Positions 41,452-50,401 of a stretch of 64,000 bases of DNA are shown one piece after another (position 1 is the stretch's first letter; every line of letters begins with the position of its first letter). The stretch comes from Anaerolineae bacterium (GTDB lineage Bacteria > Chloroflexota > Anaerolineae > Aggregatilineales > Phototrophicaceae), in NCBI GenBank assembly GCA_022825675.1, contig JAJDWK010000066.1, positions 26,183 through 90,182 of the forward strand. The letters run 5' to 3'. Under the pieces are notes generated by a model. It did no database searches. It had not been told where the DNA came from and saw only the letters and a program-made list of their open reading frames with translations. A program made the position numbers and the translations under genes.

Positions 41452-41858
41452 TGCGGCGCGGGCGCAAGCTGTGGCGGGCAGTTGAGCTTATAAGCTCAGC
41501 GCGGGAGCTGGCGCTTGAAAAGCGGCGCTATACCTGGCAAGTGGCAGTGCCAAACACCTTCTATCTGGACGCGGAAAACGCCGATATCCGCATCAGCGCC
41601 AGGAACGGCGAAGAGCTGGCGGCGACTGTTGAACTGCCGGTTGCGCTCGCCTGGCGGCTGAGGACCGAGCAGGATGCAGCCGGCGTTTACATCATCGCCC
41701 GGCGCAAGCCGCTTCTCGGCAGCGTCGGGCGCGCCCGCTTTGATATCTCGCTGCCGCGCGGGCTGCATATCTCGCTGAAGCTGGAAAAGTGCCGCCTTTG
41801 CCTGGATAATATGTACCAATCGCTTGATTTGCCGCCGCCAGCATTAGAACGGCGTTAG
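41451..41858 (+). CDS. Hypothetical protein, beta-rich
   Basis: 135 residues from the ATG at 41451, sharing one base with the stop of the aminotransferase gene, so the two are coupled. The middle reads as beta strands: FYLDAENADIRISARNGEELAATVELPVAL, GVYIIARRKP and RFDISLPRGLHISLKLEKCRL. The pattern resembles the small adhesin-like/DUF4097 strand repeats, but the match is weak. There is no signal peptide and no membrane segment. I cannot name a function. Confidence 0.6.
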   Translation: MRRGRKLWRAVELISSARELALEKRRYTWQVAVPNTFYLDAENADIRISARNGEELAATVELPVALAWRLRTEQDAAGVYIIARRKPLLGSVGRARFDISLPRGLHISLKLEKCRLCLDNMYQSLDLPPPALERR

Positions 41859-41927
41859 AGCCGATTTCTTCGCTTGAAAGACGAATGCGGCTGTGGTAGG
41901 CTAGCCTTATGCGAATAGCAATGTTTT

Positions 41928-41955
41928 TTGCCGATGCGATTTTCTGTTGTAGTAT
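41928..41955 (+). promoter_or_regulatory. Possible promoter for the sulfurtransferase leader
   Basis: TTGCCG (41928-41933), 16 bases, TAGTAT (41950-41955). Transcription from here would give a leader of about 160 bases before the ATG at 42122. Confidence 0.35.
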
Positions 41956-41959
41956 GCTA

Positions 41960-42044
41960 AGCCAGCAATAGGCGGGGGCTTCTGGTTAGCTGACAACATG
42001 GTTGTTCGCCACCGACAGGTCAACCCGCAGCGGTTGGCTTTTTT
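41960..42044 (+). promoter_or_regulatory. Structured leader with a possible attenuator before the sulfurtransferase gene
   Basis: Three helices can be drawn: AGCCAG/CTGGTT (41960-41965, 41981-41986), ACAAC/GTTGT (41993-41997, 42001-42005), and GTCAACC/GGTTGGC (42019-42025, 42032-42038), the last followed by TTTTTT like an intrinsic terminator. GGTTG at 42000-42004 can pair instead with CAACC at 42021-42025, which would break the terminator. The switch is inferred from these competing pairings; the ligand, if any, is unknown. Confidence 0.45.
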
Positions 42045-42121
42045 CATTTAAGCGCCTGAACTTGCCGGCGCAATGCCTGATGTGAAGCGCAGAAAGCGAA
42101 AAAGAAAAAGGAGCGATAGCG

Positions 42122-42982
42122 ATGAGTGATATCAGCAGCCGCGGCTATGCCAACCCGGACAAGCTCGTTTCGACAGAATGGGTCGCCGCGCACTTGCAGG
42201 ACGAAAATGTACGGATAGTCGAATCCAACGAAGACCCGCTGCTCTACCCCAGCGGGCATATCCCGGGCGCGGTCGAAGTGGATTGGGTGAAGGACCTCAA
42301 CGACCCGCTGCGGCGTGATTATTTGGGGCGCGCCGGCTTTGAGGCGCTCGCCGGGCGCATCGGCATCAGCCCCGATACAACCGTGATATTTTATGGCGAC
42401 AAGAGCAACTGGTGGGCGACCTATGCCTTGTGGGTCTTTGAGCTTTTTGACCACAGCAATGCCAAAATCATGGATGGCGGGCGCTTGAAGTGGCTGGAAG
42501 AAGGGCGCGAGCTCACGCGGGAGCGCCCGACAATCAGCCCGACCAGCTATAGCGCGCCCGAGCGCGATGACAGCCGCATACGCGCCTTCCGCGATGGCGT
42601 GCTGGCGCATACGCAGGCGGGGGGGCAGCTGGTGGATGTGCGCAGCCCGGGCGAATTCAGCGGCGAAAAGCTGCACATGGAAGGCTATCCGCAAGAGGGC
42701 GCGGTGCGCGGGGGGCACATCCCGGGCGCATCCAGCGTGCCTTGGTCACGCGCCGCCAACGATGATGGCACCTTCAAAACCGCGGCGGAACTGCGCGCGA
42801 TTTATCTCGAAGAAATCGGCTTGAACCCCGCCGAGCCTACCATCGCCTATTGCCGCATTGGCGAGCGCAGCAGCCATACCTGGTTCGTGCTCAGCAACTT
42901 GCTTGGCTTCAACGATGTGCGCAATTATGACGGCTCCTGGACAGAATGGGGCAACAGCGTCGGCTTGCCAATCGAGAAATAA
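42122..42982 (+). CDS. Sulfurtransferase with tandem rhodanese domains
   Basis: 286 residues, AAGGAGCG before the ATG. The first rhodanese domain lacks the catalytic Cys (its loop reads YGDKSNWW), as is normal for tandem enzymes. The second has [10 protein letters not shown] and the active-site loop [10 protein letters not shown] with C244. It transfers sulfur from thiosulfate or 3-mercaptopyruvate to cyanide or a thiol acceptor. A SufE-like gene follows 55 bases downstream and a Cys/Met PLP enzyme a little further, so the region handles sulfur mobilisation. Confidence 0.93.
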   Translation: MSDISSRGYANPDKLVSTEWVAAHLQDENVRIVESNEDPLLYPSGHIPGAVEVDWVKDLNDPLRRDYLGRAGFEALAGRIGISPDTTVIFYGDKSNWWATYALWVFELFDHSNAKIMDGGRLKWLEEGRELTRERPTISPTSYSAPERDDSRIRAFRDGVLAHTQAGGQLVDVRSPGEFSGEKLHMEGYPQEGAVRGGHIPGASSVPWSRAANDDGTFKTAAELRAIYLEEIGLNPAEPTIAYCRIGERSSHTWFVLSNLLGFNDVRNYDGSWTEWGNSVGLPIEK

Positions 42983-43037
42983 GCGACTTCTTAAGGGGGC
43001 GGCTGCCGCCCCCGACAAATTCGCTGGAACAGGGACC

Positions 43038-43481
43038 ATGGCGAGCTACCCGCCCAAACTGCAAGAATACCTGGACGACTTCGGCTTCATCGGCAGCCGC
43101 GAAGAACGGGTCGACTATTTGATTGCGATTGCGGATGAATTCCGCCCGGTGCCAGCGGCGATCGCCAGCAAGCCCTATGACGAGAAGTACCGCGTTGTCG
43201 GCTGCGAATCAGAAGCCTTCGTCTGGGCGCTGGACCGCCCGGATGGCGGCTTGGATTTCTACTTCGATGTCTTAAATCCGCAGGGGCTGTCGGCGATGGC
43301 GATGTGCGCCATTTTGGAGCAGTCCTGCTCGGGGGTGCCGCTGTCGCAAGTGGCGGCGATTGACGGCGAAGTGGTCTTCACTTTCTTCGGGCGCGATATT
43401 TCCATGGGCAAGGGGCGCGGCTTAAGCGAAATCATCAACGCCGTCGTCTATTCGGCGAAGCAGCGCTTGAAGGCGCGCTGA
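43038..43481 (+). CDS. SufE-like sulfur acceptor protein
   Basis: 147 residues from the ATG at 43038; a longer frame overlaps the previous gene. Family signatures are present: SREERVDYLIAIADEF, the acceptor cysteine C56 in VVGCESEAFVWA, and LSQVAAIDGEVVF. SufE takes persulfide sulfur from a cysteine desulfurase and stimulates it. No SufS or SufBCD is in the window; here it may take sulfur from the adjacent sulfurtransferase instead. That pairing is inferred from gene order. Confidence 0.9.
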   Translation: MASYPPKLQEYLDDFGFIGSREERVDYLIAIADEFRPVPAAIASKPYDEKYRVVGCESEAFVWALDRPDGGLDFYFDVLNPQGLSAMAMCAILEQSCSGVPLSQVAAIDGEVVFTFFGRDISMGKGRGLSEIINAVVYSAKQRLKAR

Positions 43482-43482
43482 G

Positions 43483-44010
43483 TCACGGAGCATCCAGGAA
43501 GGTATCGGCGCGCGCGCCCTCGGTGAATATCGCATGGGTGCCCAGCAGCCCGCGGTAGCTGCCGGGCGGCTCGCTATCGGGGATGACGGTGGCATTGACG
43601 GTTTTTTCGTAGTAGCCGACTGGTCCCGCCCAGCCGATGATGCCGTACATATACCCGCTGTGACGCATCGCATGCAGCGACGCCAGCAAAAGCGCCGTGC
43701 CGATGCCCTTTCCGCGCTCCGCCTCATCAACGCCGGTGGGACCAAAGAAGGCTTTGTGCGTGCTATCATAGCAGGCGAAGCCGAGAAGCTGGTCGCCGCG
43801 CTGCGCCAAAAACACTGTCGTCGGATGCACCGAGAAGGCGACATCGGTTTCGCTCGCCCAGTATTCGTTGAAGTGCTGACGAACCCAATCCAGCACGAGC
43901 GCTTTCTCGGGCGGCAGACCGCGCCGGATGTTGATGCCCTGCGCGCGCTGGCGGGCAAGCACCGGCTCCAGCGGGGGGAGAGCGTACAATTTGACCAACA
44001 TATCAGGCAT
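43483..44010 (-). CDS. GNAT family N-acetyltransferase
   Basis: 175 residues from the ATG at 44010, with GGGAGG upstream. The acetyl-CoA loop reads DEAERGKGIGTALLLASLHAMR, preceded by the beta-4 strand PTTVFLAQRGDQLLGFACYD, and GWAGPVGYYEK lies near the end. The substrate is unknown. It converges with the SufE-like gene, with only one base between the stops. Confidence 0.87.
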   Translation of the reverse strand: MPDMLVKLYALPPLEPVLARQRAQGINIRRGLPPEKALVLDWVRQHFNEYWASETDVAFSVHPTTVFLAQRGDQLLGFACYDSTHKAFFGPTGVDEAERGKGIGTALLLASLHAMRHSGYMYGIIGWAGPVGYYEKTVNATVIPDSEPPGSYRGLLGTHAIFTEGARADTFLDAP

Positions 44011-44200
44011 GGCGCGTCCTCCCGCCTTGCGCTGGCGCATTTGATACTGCCAATAACGTTAGTCTACAGCGTATCGCGGTAAGCGGCTTCCAGAAAGCGG
44101 GCGTATGTAGGAGCCTTTCGCCAAAATGCCCGCTTGTACTTGGCAAGGGCGGCGCTTCGCCCTAAGATTAGCCGCGAGTGACAGAAAGGCTAACGCAACC

Positions 44201-45325
44201 ATGACCCTGCGACCAGAGACTAAAGCGGTGCACAGCGCCGGCAGCGACCCCGCCAGCGGCGCGATTGTATCGCCGATTGTGTTAAGCACCACATTTGAAT
44301 ATGAAACGACCGGGCGCGAGCATGACCCGGAGCAGCTGATATATACCCGCTATCAAAATCCAAATCGCGCGAGTTTGGAAGCGGCGCTGGCGCAGTTGGA
44401 AGGCGGCGCGATTGCGCATGGCATCGCCAGCGGCTCGGCAACGATGCTCACTGTCTTCCAGGCGCTGCGCCCGGGCGATCATATCGTGTCCAGCGACGAT
44501 CTCTATTTCGGCATCCGCGTGCAGCTTGAGGAGTTCTTCGCGCCCTGGGGGCTGGAAACCAGCTATGTCGATATGAGCGACCTGGCGGCAGTGCGCGCGG
44601 CGCTGCGCCCGCAGACGAAGCTGGTCATATTGGAGACGCCGACCAACCCGATGATTCGGCTGGCGGATATCGCGGCGATAGCCGGCATAGCGCATGCGGC
44701 GGGCGCGCAGCTGTTGGTGGATAATACGGTGGCGACGCCAATCGCCCAGAACCCGATAACGCTGGGCGCGGATATTGTGGCGCTTTCGCTGACCAAATAT
44801 ATCGCCGGGCATCACGATGTTTTGGGCGGCGCGCTGGTATTCGCCGAAGAAGATGACTTCGCCCAGCGCGTTATGCGCCTGGTGCGCATCGGCGGCGCGG
44901 TGCTTTCCCCGTATAATGCCTGGCTGGCGGCGCGCGGCTTGCAGAGCTTGGCGTACCGCGTACGCGCCCATAGCGAAAATGCCAGCCAGGTCGCTTGCTT
45001 CCTGGCGGAGCACCCAAAAATTGAGCGGGTGCTCTACCCGCATCATGCCAGCCACCCGCAATATGAGCTGGCGCGGCGTCAGATGCGGCTGGGAAGCGGC
45101 TTGATGTCGATTCAACTCAAAGGCGGGCGACAGGCGGCTGTCGAGCTGGTCAACAAGCTGCGTCTCTTCACCAGCGCCACCAGCTTTGGCGGCACGCACA
45201 GCCTGATAGAGCACCGCGAATCCATCGAAGAGAGCAGCAAAACGCCGGCAAATCTCTTGCGCGTGTCCATCGGTTTGGAGCATCCCGCCGATTTGATAGC
45301 GGATTTGCAGCAAGCGCTGGCATGA
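44201..45325 (+). CDS. Cys/Met metabolism PLP-dependent enzyme (cystathionine gamma-synthase/lyase family)
   Basis: 374 residues from the ATG at 44201. Family residues: IVLSTTFEYET, YTRYQNPNRASLEAALAQLEGG, GIASGSATM, LETPTNPMIRLADI, the Schiff-base lysine K199 in ALSLTKYIAGHHDVLGG, and SFGGTHSLIEH near the C-terminus. Members make or cleave cystathionine, homocysteine or methionine; GHHDVLGG-type sequences occur in both synthases and lyases, so the direction is uncertain. It fits the sulfur theme. The stop overlaps the next gene as ATGA. Confidence 0.92.
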   Translation: MTLRPETKAVHSAGSDPASGAIVSPIVLSTTFEYETTGREHDPEQLIYTRYQNPNRASLEAALAQLEGGAIAHGIASGSATMLTVFQALRPGDHIVSSDDLYFGIRVQLEEFFAPWGLETSYVDMSDLAAVRAALRPQTKLVILETPTNPMIRLADIAAIAGIAHAAGAQLLVDNTVATPIAQNPITLGADIVALSLTKYIAGHHDVLGGALVFAEEDDFAQRVMRLVRIGGAVLSPYNAWLAARGLQSLAYRVRAHSENASQVACFLAEHPKIERVLYPHHASHPQYELARRQMRLGSGLMSIQLKGGRQAAVELVNKLRLFTSATSFGGTHSLIEHRESIEESSKTPANLLRVSIGLEHPADLIADLQQALA

Positions 45326-45679
45326 TATATCACATTTGCGAGCGCACTGCTTGGCAAGCGGCGCTGGCTGCCGGGCGCTACAGCGCGGCATCGCTGGCGG
45401 CGGAAGGCTTCATCCATTGCTCAACGCGGGAGCAGGCGCTGGCTGTCGCCGAAGCATTCTATCGCGGCAAAGAAGATTTGCTGCTGCTCTGCATTGATGA
45501 GAGCCGGCTGCTGCCGCCCTTGCGCTGGGAAGCGCCGGCGCAAGGGCGGCGCGGGCATCGAAATTGATGCGGCGGCGCGCTTCCCGCATATCTACGGGCG
45601 CGTGAACCTCGATGCGGTTGTGGCGGCGCTGGACTTCCCGCAAGCGGCTGGCTTTGCCCTGCCGCCGGGGCTGCCCTAG
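45322..45679 (+). pseudogene. DUF952 family protein, frameshifted
   Basis: The first frame gives MIYHICERTAWQAALAAGRY to LRWEAPAQGRRGHRN and stops at 45567. From about 45540 the next frame continues the expected family ending: GAGIEIDAAARFPHIYG and LDAVVAALDF to the stop at 45679. One surplus base in the GGGCGGCGCGGG run explains it. The whole, about 118 residues, is normal for DUF952. Either a recent inactivation or a sequencing error. The function of DUF952 is unknown; its start overlaps the PLP-enzyme stop, so the two are coupled. Confidence 0.8.
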
Positions 45680-45683
45680 CGTA

Positions 45684-46547
45684 TCAGCCGACGCCAGTAA
45701 TCTCGGCGCTGAAATCCCACAATTGCTGCTGCTGCGCGCGATCGTAAGAGATATCGCTGGAGCGCTTCTGCTTTTTGTCGCTCCAGTAGGCGCTGCTGAT
45801 GCCGGCGACCGCTGGCGAAGATGCGAGATAGACCAGCGTTTCCGCGCCTTTTGCCGGGCTGCGCCCAATCAGGTTTTTCATGAGCATGAAGAAATAGCGC
45901 ATGAAGCCGTTCATGTTGTCGCCAAAGCCGGTATTCACCACCCCGGGATGCAGCGCGTTGACGGTGATAGCGCTGCCTTCCAGCCGGCGCGCCAATTCAT
46001 AAGTGAAGAGCAGGTTCGCCAATTTGCTTTTACCGTAACTGGGGAATGGGCGAAAACGCGCGGCATCACGGGCGTCTGCGGGCTGCCAGCCTTCACGAGG
46101 GGCGGCGCTGTGCGCGCTCGATGAGACATTCACAATGCGCGCATCGCCATGTTCGCGCGCGGTTACCTGCAAAATGTCCAGCAGCAGGTTAGTCAGCAGA
46201 TAGTAGCTGCAATGGTTAAGGGCGAAAGTCATCTCAAAGCCATCCGCCGAGCGATAATATTCGGTGAATGAAGCGCCCGCGTTGTTGAGCAGGACATCAA
46301 GCCGGCTGAATTGCGCGCGAAATTCTTCAGCGATACGGCGGACCTCGGCAAATGAAGACAAATCAGCGACCAACATATCCACTTCGGCGCTGCCGCCGTT
46401 GGACTTGATTTCCTGCATGACCCGGCGCGTTTTGTTTTCGTCGCGCCCCACGATGACGATATCCGCGCCCATCCGGGCAAGTTCCAGCGCTGCCTGCTTG
46501 CCGATGCCATTGGTCGCGCCGGTGATGAGAATCCGTTTGCCCTTCAC
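45684..46547 (-). CDS. Short-chain dehydrogenase, retinol dehydrogenase-like
   Basis: 287 residues from a GTG at 46547 (GGAG six bases upstream); a TTG further up is weaker. Motifs: TGATNGIGKQAALELARMGA, NNAG, NVSSSAHS, and the catalytic Y/K in PSYGKSKLANLLFTYELAR. The Arg in VGRDENK suggests NADP. It resembles the animal RDH/WW-oxidoreductase-like group widely found in bacteria, whose substrates are mostly unknown. It faces the DUF952 gene with four bases between the stops. Confidence 0.88.
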   Translation of the reverse strand: MKGKRILITGATNGIGKQAALELARMGADIVIVGRDENKTRRVMQEIKSNGGSAEVDMLVADLSSFAEVRRIAEEFRAQFSRLDVLLNNAGASFTEYYRSADGFEMTFALNHCSYYLLTNLLLDILQVTAREHGDARIVNVSSSAHSAAPREGWQPADARDAARFRPFPSYGKSKLANLLFTYELARRLEGSAITVNALHPGVVNTGFGDNMNGFMRYFFMLMKNLIGRSPAKGAETLVYLASSPAVAGISSAYWSDKKQKRSSDISYDRAQQQQLWDFSAEITGVG

Positions 46548-46676
46548 ATCTCGCTCCTGTTTTCTTGACGGGATGATATTCAATTTGCTGGCTCGTCACG
46601 CTTGTTGAGCGGCAGCCGCGCTGATGCTAGCATACGCTTCGCCGCCGTCTCTACTGGAAAAACGGGCAGGTAGCGC

Positions 46677-47399
46677 TTAGGCGTCAGCGTCGCCATAACT
46701 ATGCCCGCCGAAGATAGCGCGGAGCTCGGCGGCGGACTTCGCCCCTTGCAGCGCCTGCATGCGCGCGGCTTCTTCTTTTTGCAAGGCGCGCGCATTGTTC
46801 AAGACCGCGCCCAAATGCTCGGCGGGGAATTTACAAGCGCCGTTCTCGTCCATGTGAATCAGCTCGCCCGGCGCGACATCCATGCCGCCGACAGACACCG
46901 GCACATTTACCGCCTGCACCGCCATCGCCCCATGCCCGGCGCTTACTCCACTGAGCATATATTGGAAGTTAAGCTCCCGAATCTCGTTTAAATCACGCGA
47001 GGGACCGTTGGACAGCAGAGCGACGCAGCCGAGCGAACGCATCGCCGAAACCATATTGCCGCCCGCCAAGCCAACTTTGCCAGCGATTTCTGGCGGGAAC
47101 TTCTGCTCGATGACAAGAATTGTCGGCTTGGGCGCTGCCTCCAGCGCATCCAGCACATGCATAAAGCTCAAGCGCGCGAAGTTGGGGTCGGGCAAGCCAT
47201 AGACGCAAGTGACGGCATAGCCGACGCGCCGCCCCAACTCTGGCAGCAGGCAGCGAATGGTCTGATCGGTGTACCAATTCTCGCTCCAGGGGTTGTAGAG
47301 CCCCAGGCAAAGCGGCGATTCCGGGTAAGTGGCGACCACATTGGTGATTGTCGGCGTGTCGAAGTTTTTCAGTTCTTCCAGCATGGATTCGGGCTTCAT
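46677..47399 (-). CDS. RraA-like family protein (aldolase/decarboxylase type)
   Basis: 240 residues. RraA-fold landmarks: DTPTITNV near the start, GLAGGNMVSAMRSLGCVALLSNGPSRDLNEI in the middle (the family TDGxxRD region with Arg and Asp for the metal/substrate site), and VNVPVSVGGMDVAPGELIHMDENG. The family includes 4-hydroxy-4-methyl-2-oxoglutarate aldolase/oxaloacetate decarboxylase as well as the RNase E regulator. With no ribonuclease context, an aldolase-like role is more likely. Confidence 0.83.
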   Translation of the reverse strand: MKPESMLEELKNFDTPTITNVVATYPESPLCLGLYNPWSENWYTDQTIRCLLPELGRRVGYAVTCVYGLPDPNFARLSFMHVLDALEAAPKPTILVIEQKFPPEIAGKVGLAGGNMVSAMRSLGCVALLSNGPSRDLNEIRELNFQYMLSGVSAGHGAMAVQAVNVPVSVGGMDVAPGELIHMDENGACKFPAEHLGAVLNNARALQKEEAARMQALQGAKSAAELRAIFGGHSYGDADA

Positions 47400-47500
47400 A
47401 CAGTCAAAATGCCTCCTGATAGTCTGCGCTATTCTACAGCGTTACGGCGCATAGCGCGATATGCTTTGCGCTGGTGTCATCCCTGCACGATATCCCTACA

Positions 47501-48739
47501 TCATTCGCTATTCTGCGGCGAGAGCGTTTGGCGGATTGCCAGCAGCAGCGGCAGCAGCATTAGCGCCGAGGCGCTAATCGCCGCGCGCACTGTCGTCAGC
47601 AAGCCGAAAGCGCCGACAGCCGGTCCGCCAGCGATTTGGCCGAAGGCATCAGCGCCGCCCTGGACGGACAATACAGTCGCGCGCACATCGGACTCGGTAT
47701 GTTGGTTGATCCAGGTTTCCATCAGCGGGTTGCGCACGCTGCGCGCCGCGTTTGTCAGCCACAGCCCCAGCAATGCCAACGGCAAGCTCCCGCCCAGGGT
47801 GAAGAGCAAAACGCTGCCAATCATCAGGCTGTACACGCCCATCAGCGCCAGGGAAACTTGGCGGCTGTCGCTGAGGTCAAGCCGGCGGCGCAGCAACTCG
47901 GTCGCTGCCAGGCTCAGCGGCATGGACACCGCGCTGATGATGCCGAACCAGACGATTTCGTCCAGTTCCCCCAGCGGCGGCAGGGTAAATTGCTCCAGCA
48001 AGAGCGCCGTCCACAGCCGGTCGTAACCTTCGCTAAATGCGCCATGAATCGCCGTCACCAGCAGAATCAGCGCCAGGATGCGGCGCGCGCGAATCAAGGC
48101 GATGCCAGCGCGCAGGGTCGAGAAGAGCTCGCTCACCGACGAACCCGCCGCCACCGGCTGACGCTGGAAGCCCGCTTCTGGCATTATCAGCGCGAGCAGC
48201 GCGGCAAGCGCCAACAGCAGGACGCCGCCAAAAAGGATGGCGCTTTGCAGGCTGTGGCTGGCGAGGGCGACGCTTAAGAATATCGCGAAGAAGCTGGCGA
48301 CTTGGGCGAGCTGGGAGGCGCGCAAAAAGGCGGCGGCGGCGCGCTCTTGCCCAATCTCATCAACAATCCAGGCGGAAGTCGCGCCGCTGAGGAAGGTGTA
48401 GCCCGCGCCCATGATAAGCTGCGCCAGCAACAATGTTTCGAAATATGGCAGCGCGCCCTCAACAAGGAAGCCGCAGCCCAGCAATAGAAATCCAAGAATT
48501 ATCGAAAGCCGGCGGCTGTAGACATCGGCGACGACGCCTGTCGGGATTTCCAGCAAGAGCGCCGTCAGCTCCAAAGTGGTGCCAACAAGGACCAGCTGCA
48601 GCGGGTTCAAGCCTACTTGCACCACATGATAGACCAGGTTGACGGTGAAGACAGTCGTCAGGGCGACCGCCTGCAGCGCCATCATCAGCAGATACAACTT
48701 GTAGGCATCGGGTTTTGGCGCGCCGCGTCTGAGTAGCAT
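47501..48739 (-). CDS. MFS transporter
   Basis: 412 residues and about twelve hydrophobic segments, opening YKLYLLMMALQAVALTTVFTVNLVYHVVQVG. The loop 2-3 motif is EIPTGVVADVYSRRLSIILG. The second half starts near RILALILLVTAIHGAFSEGYDRLW. It resembles the DHA-like groups of uncharacterised permeases. It lies downstream of an APH-like kinase gene on the same strand (25-base gap), so they may be co-transcribed. Confidence 0.87.
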   Translation of the reverse strand: MLLRRGAPKPDAYKLYLLMMALQAVALTTVFTVNLVYHVVQVGLNPLQLVLVGTTLELTALLLEIPTGVVADVYSRRLSIILGFLLLGCGFLVEGALPYFETLLLAQLIMGAGYTFLSGATSAWIVDEIGQERAAAAFLRASQLAQVASFFAIFLSVALASHSLQSAILFGGVLLLALAALLALIMPEAGFQRQPVAAGSSVSELFSTLRAGIALIRARRILALILLVTAIHGAFSEGYDRLWTALLLEQFTLPPLGELDEIVWFGIISAVSMPLSLAATELLRRRLDLSDSRQVSLALMGVYSLMIGSVLLFTLGGSLPLALLGLWLTNAARSVRNPLMETWINQHTESDVRATVLSVQGGADAFGQIAGGPAVGAFGLLTTVRAAISASALMLLPLLLAIRQTLSPQNSE

Positions 48740-48763
48740 TGGTGGCTTGCGCCTTTCTTCGCG

Positions 48764-49804
48764 CTATAGCGTCTTTGATGCGCGGCGCAAAATGCCAGTC
48801 TCGAGATAGCGCCTTAATTCATCGCAGCGCTGCTTAATCAGCGCCTGTGATTGCGCGCGGATCGCCGCGTGTTCTTGCGCCAGCAGCCAGCGGCAAGAAG
48901 CCAATTGGCGGGCGGCTATCAAGGGCTCCAGCTGCTGACGCTGCGGCAGCGCGCTCGGCTGCAGCCCGGTATAGCCCGCCCACAGCGCCGCTTCCAGCGC
49001 TGGATAGTCCGCCGCGCGCTCGCCTTTGAGCTGCCATAATAGCGGTGCCAGGTCATATAGAAAATAGCCCCAGCCGCAATATTCAAAGTCAATAGCGGCG
49101 GGAGCACCCGCCTCAAAGACGATATTCTTCGCCACGAGGTCGCCGTGAATGCAGCCCATGCTGCCGCCGGCGCGCTCCAACTGGCGCATGGTTTCCCGCG
49201 CGCGCCGCGCCACCGCGTCCAGGACTTCCCGCTGCGCCGGGCTGATGCGGTCGGCTTCGCCCAGCGAGTGATAGGGGGACTCGACGCCGAACAATCCCGC
49301 CCAATCGAGCCGCGGCATATCAATGCCAGGCGGCAGCTGGAGCTGCCCCCCGCGGTGCAAGCGCCCCAGGTAAGCGCCGATTTGGCGCAGCTGCCGTGTC
49401 CCTAGCGCGCTCGCCGGCTTGATTTCTCCCGGCAGATAGTCAAAAAGTGTGCAGAATACCGCTTGCCGCGCTGATGCCTTCGCCGGCCTCAGGCTGAGGA
49501 AAAGCGATCCGCCCGCTGTTGCTGGCAGCGGCTGCGGGCAGGGGGCTTTCAAGTTTGTTGCCTGCCGAATATGCCGCAGCCAGTTTACTTCGGCGCATAG
49601 CCTCGCCTCGATGGCGCGCCCGCCCGCTTTTAAGCGCAGCACATAAGCGCCATCAGCCGCGTGCACTTTGAAAACGGCATTGCCGCCATACGCCAGCCAA
49701 CCCAGGCGCGCGCCCTCCAGCCGCCAATGCGGCAACGCGGCGAGCGCCAGCTCCCGCCAGCGCGCCTGCTGCTCGCCCAGGGGCAAGTTACTGAAGCTGC
49801 TCAT
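48764..49804 (-). CDS. Aminoglycoside phosphotransferase-like kinase (APH/choline kinase superfamily)
   Basis: 346 residues. Kinase-fold motifs: a glycine-containing N-lobe (YGGNAVFKVHAADGAYVLRLK), the catalytic loop CIHGDLVAKNIVFE and the metal site AIDFEYCGWGYFLYDLA. The Trp/Tyr-rich metal-site context is like homoserine kinase II/SrkA relatives, so a small-molecule or protein substrate is as likely as an antibiotic. Resistance is not implied. Confidence 0.85.
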   Translation of the reverse strand: MSSFSNLPLGEQQARWRELALAALPHWRLEGARLGWLAYGGNAVFKVHAADGAYVLRLKAGGRAIEARLCAEVNWLRHIRQATNLKAPCPQPLPATAGGSLFLSLRPAKASARQAVFCTLFDYLPGEIKPASALGTRQLRQIGAYLGRLHRGGQLQLPPGIDMPRLDWAGLFGVESPYHSLGEADRISPAQREVLDAVARRARETMRQLERAGGSMGCIHGDLVAKNIVFEAGAPAAIDFEYCGWGYFLYDLAPLLWQLKGERAADYPALEAALWAGYTGLQPSALPQRQQLEPLIAARQLASCRWLLAQEHAAIRAQSQALIKQRCDELRRYLETGILRRASKTL

Positions 49805-49835
49805 GGGCAGGCTCCGCTCGCGCAGATGATACTTC

Positions 49836-49844
49836 TGTTACAAT
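49836..49844 (+). promoter_or_regulatory. Extended -10 promoter for lspA
   Basis: TGTTACAAT, a TGn-extended -10 box, ends 32 bases before the ATG at 49877. No good -35 box is visible. Confidence 0.45.
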
Positions 49845-49876
49845 AGTCGAAAATCTGTTTACTCTAAGGAGACTCG

Positions 49877-50380
49877 ATGCGGAAGTGGCTGGTGCTCGCC
49901 AGTGCCTGCGCGCTGGTTGCCTTGGCGGACCAGCTGAGCAAGCGCTGGGTGGTCGCCAATTTGGCACTCTACGAGAGCATTGCGCCGATTCCACAGTTGG
50001 AGCCTTTTTTCCGCTTGACGCGCAGCAGCAATACTGGTGCCGCTTTCGGCATATTGCCCATGGCGGGCGATGTATTCCTCCTGATTGCGCTGGTGATTAT
50101 TGTCGGGCTGCTGTGGCATGCGCGCGCGCTGCCGCCCTCCGCGCGCTTCGCGGCATTTTCGATTGGGCTGGTCCTGGGTGGCGCCTTCGGCAATATCGCC
50201 GACCGCCTGCATTATGGGCATGTCATCGATTTCATCCATTATCGGATCCCGGGACTATTCTCGAATGTATCCAACTTGGCTGACCACGCGATTGTGCTCG
50301 GCGTATTCCTGGTCTTGGTAGAAAGCGTCTGGCGGGAGCGGCGCGTCAAGGCATCAGCGCAGCCCAGCGCCCAGCATTAA
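49877..50380 (+). CDS. lspA: Lipoprotein signal peptidase (signal peptidase II)
   Basis: 167 residues, normal length, four transmembrane helices. It cleaves the signal peptide of prolipoproteins after diacylglyceryl transfer. The family motifs are LADQLSKRWV, SSNTGAAFGIL, GAFGNIADRLHYGHVIDFI and NLADHAI; the catalytic Asp residues should be D118 and D136. AAGGAG precedes the ATG. It is transcribed divergently from the APH-like gene and alone on its strand, without the rluD partner often found next to it. Confidence 0.96.
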   Translation: MRKWLVLASACALVALADQLSKRWVVANLALYESIAPIPQLEPFFRLTRSSNTGAAFGILPMAGDVFLLIALVIIVGLLWHARALPPSARFAAFSIGLVLGGAFGNIADRLHYGHVIDFIHYRIPGLFSNVSNLADHAIVLGVFLVLVESVWRERRVKASAQPSAQH

Positions 50381-50401
50381 GGCGCGCTGACTGCGGCGCA
50401 T

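Noticed and set aside
44041..44200. Possible small RNA or tRNA in the gap before the Cys/Met enzyme gene
   Set aside because: Only a short AGGGCG/CGCCCT stem is present; no cloverleaf, no anticodon arm and no clear promoter-terminator pair.
48764..49804. Antibiotic resistance gene (aminoglycoside phosphotransferase)
   Set aside because: The fold is right, but the superfamily also contains choline, homoserine and protein kinases, and neither context nor sequence points to an antibiotic substrate.
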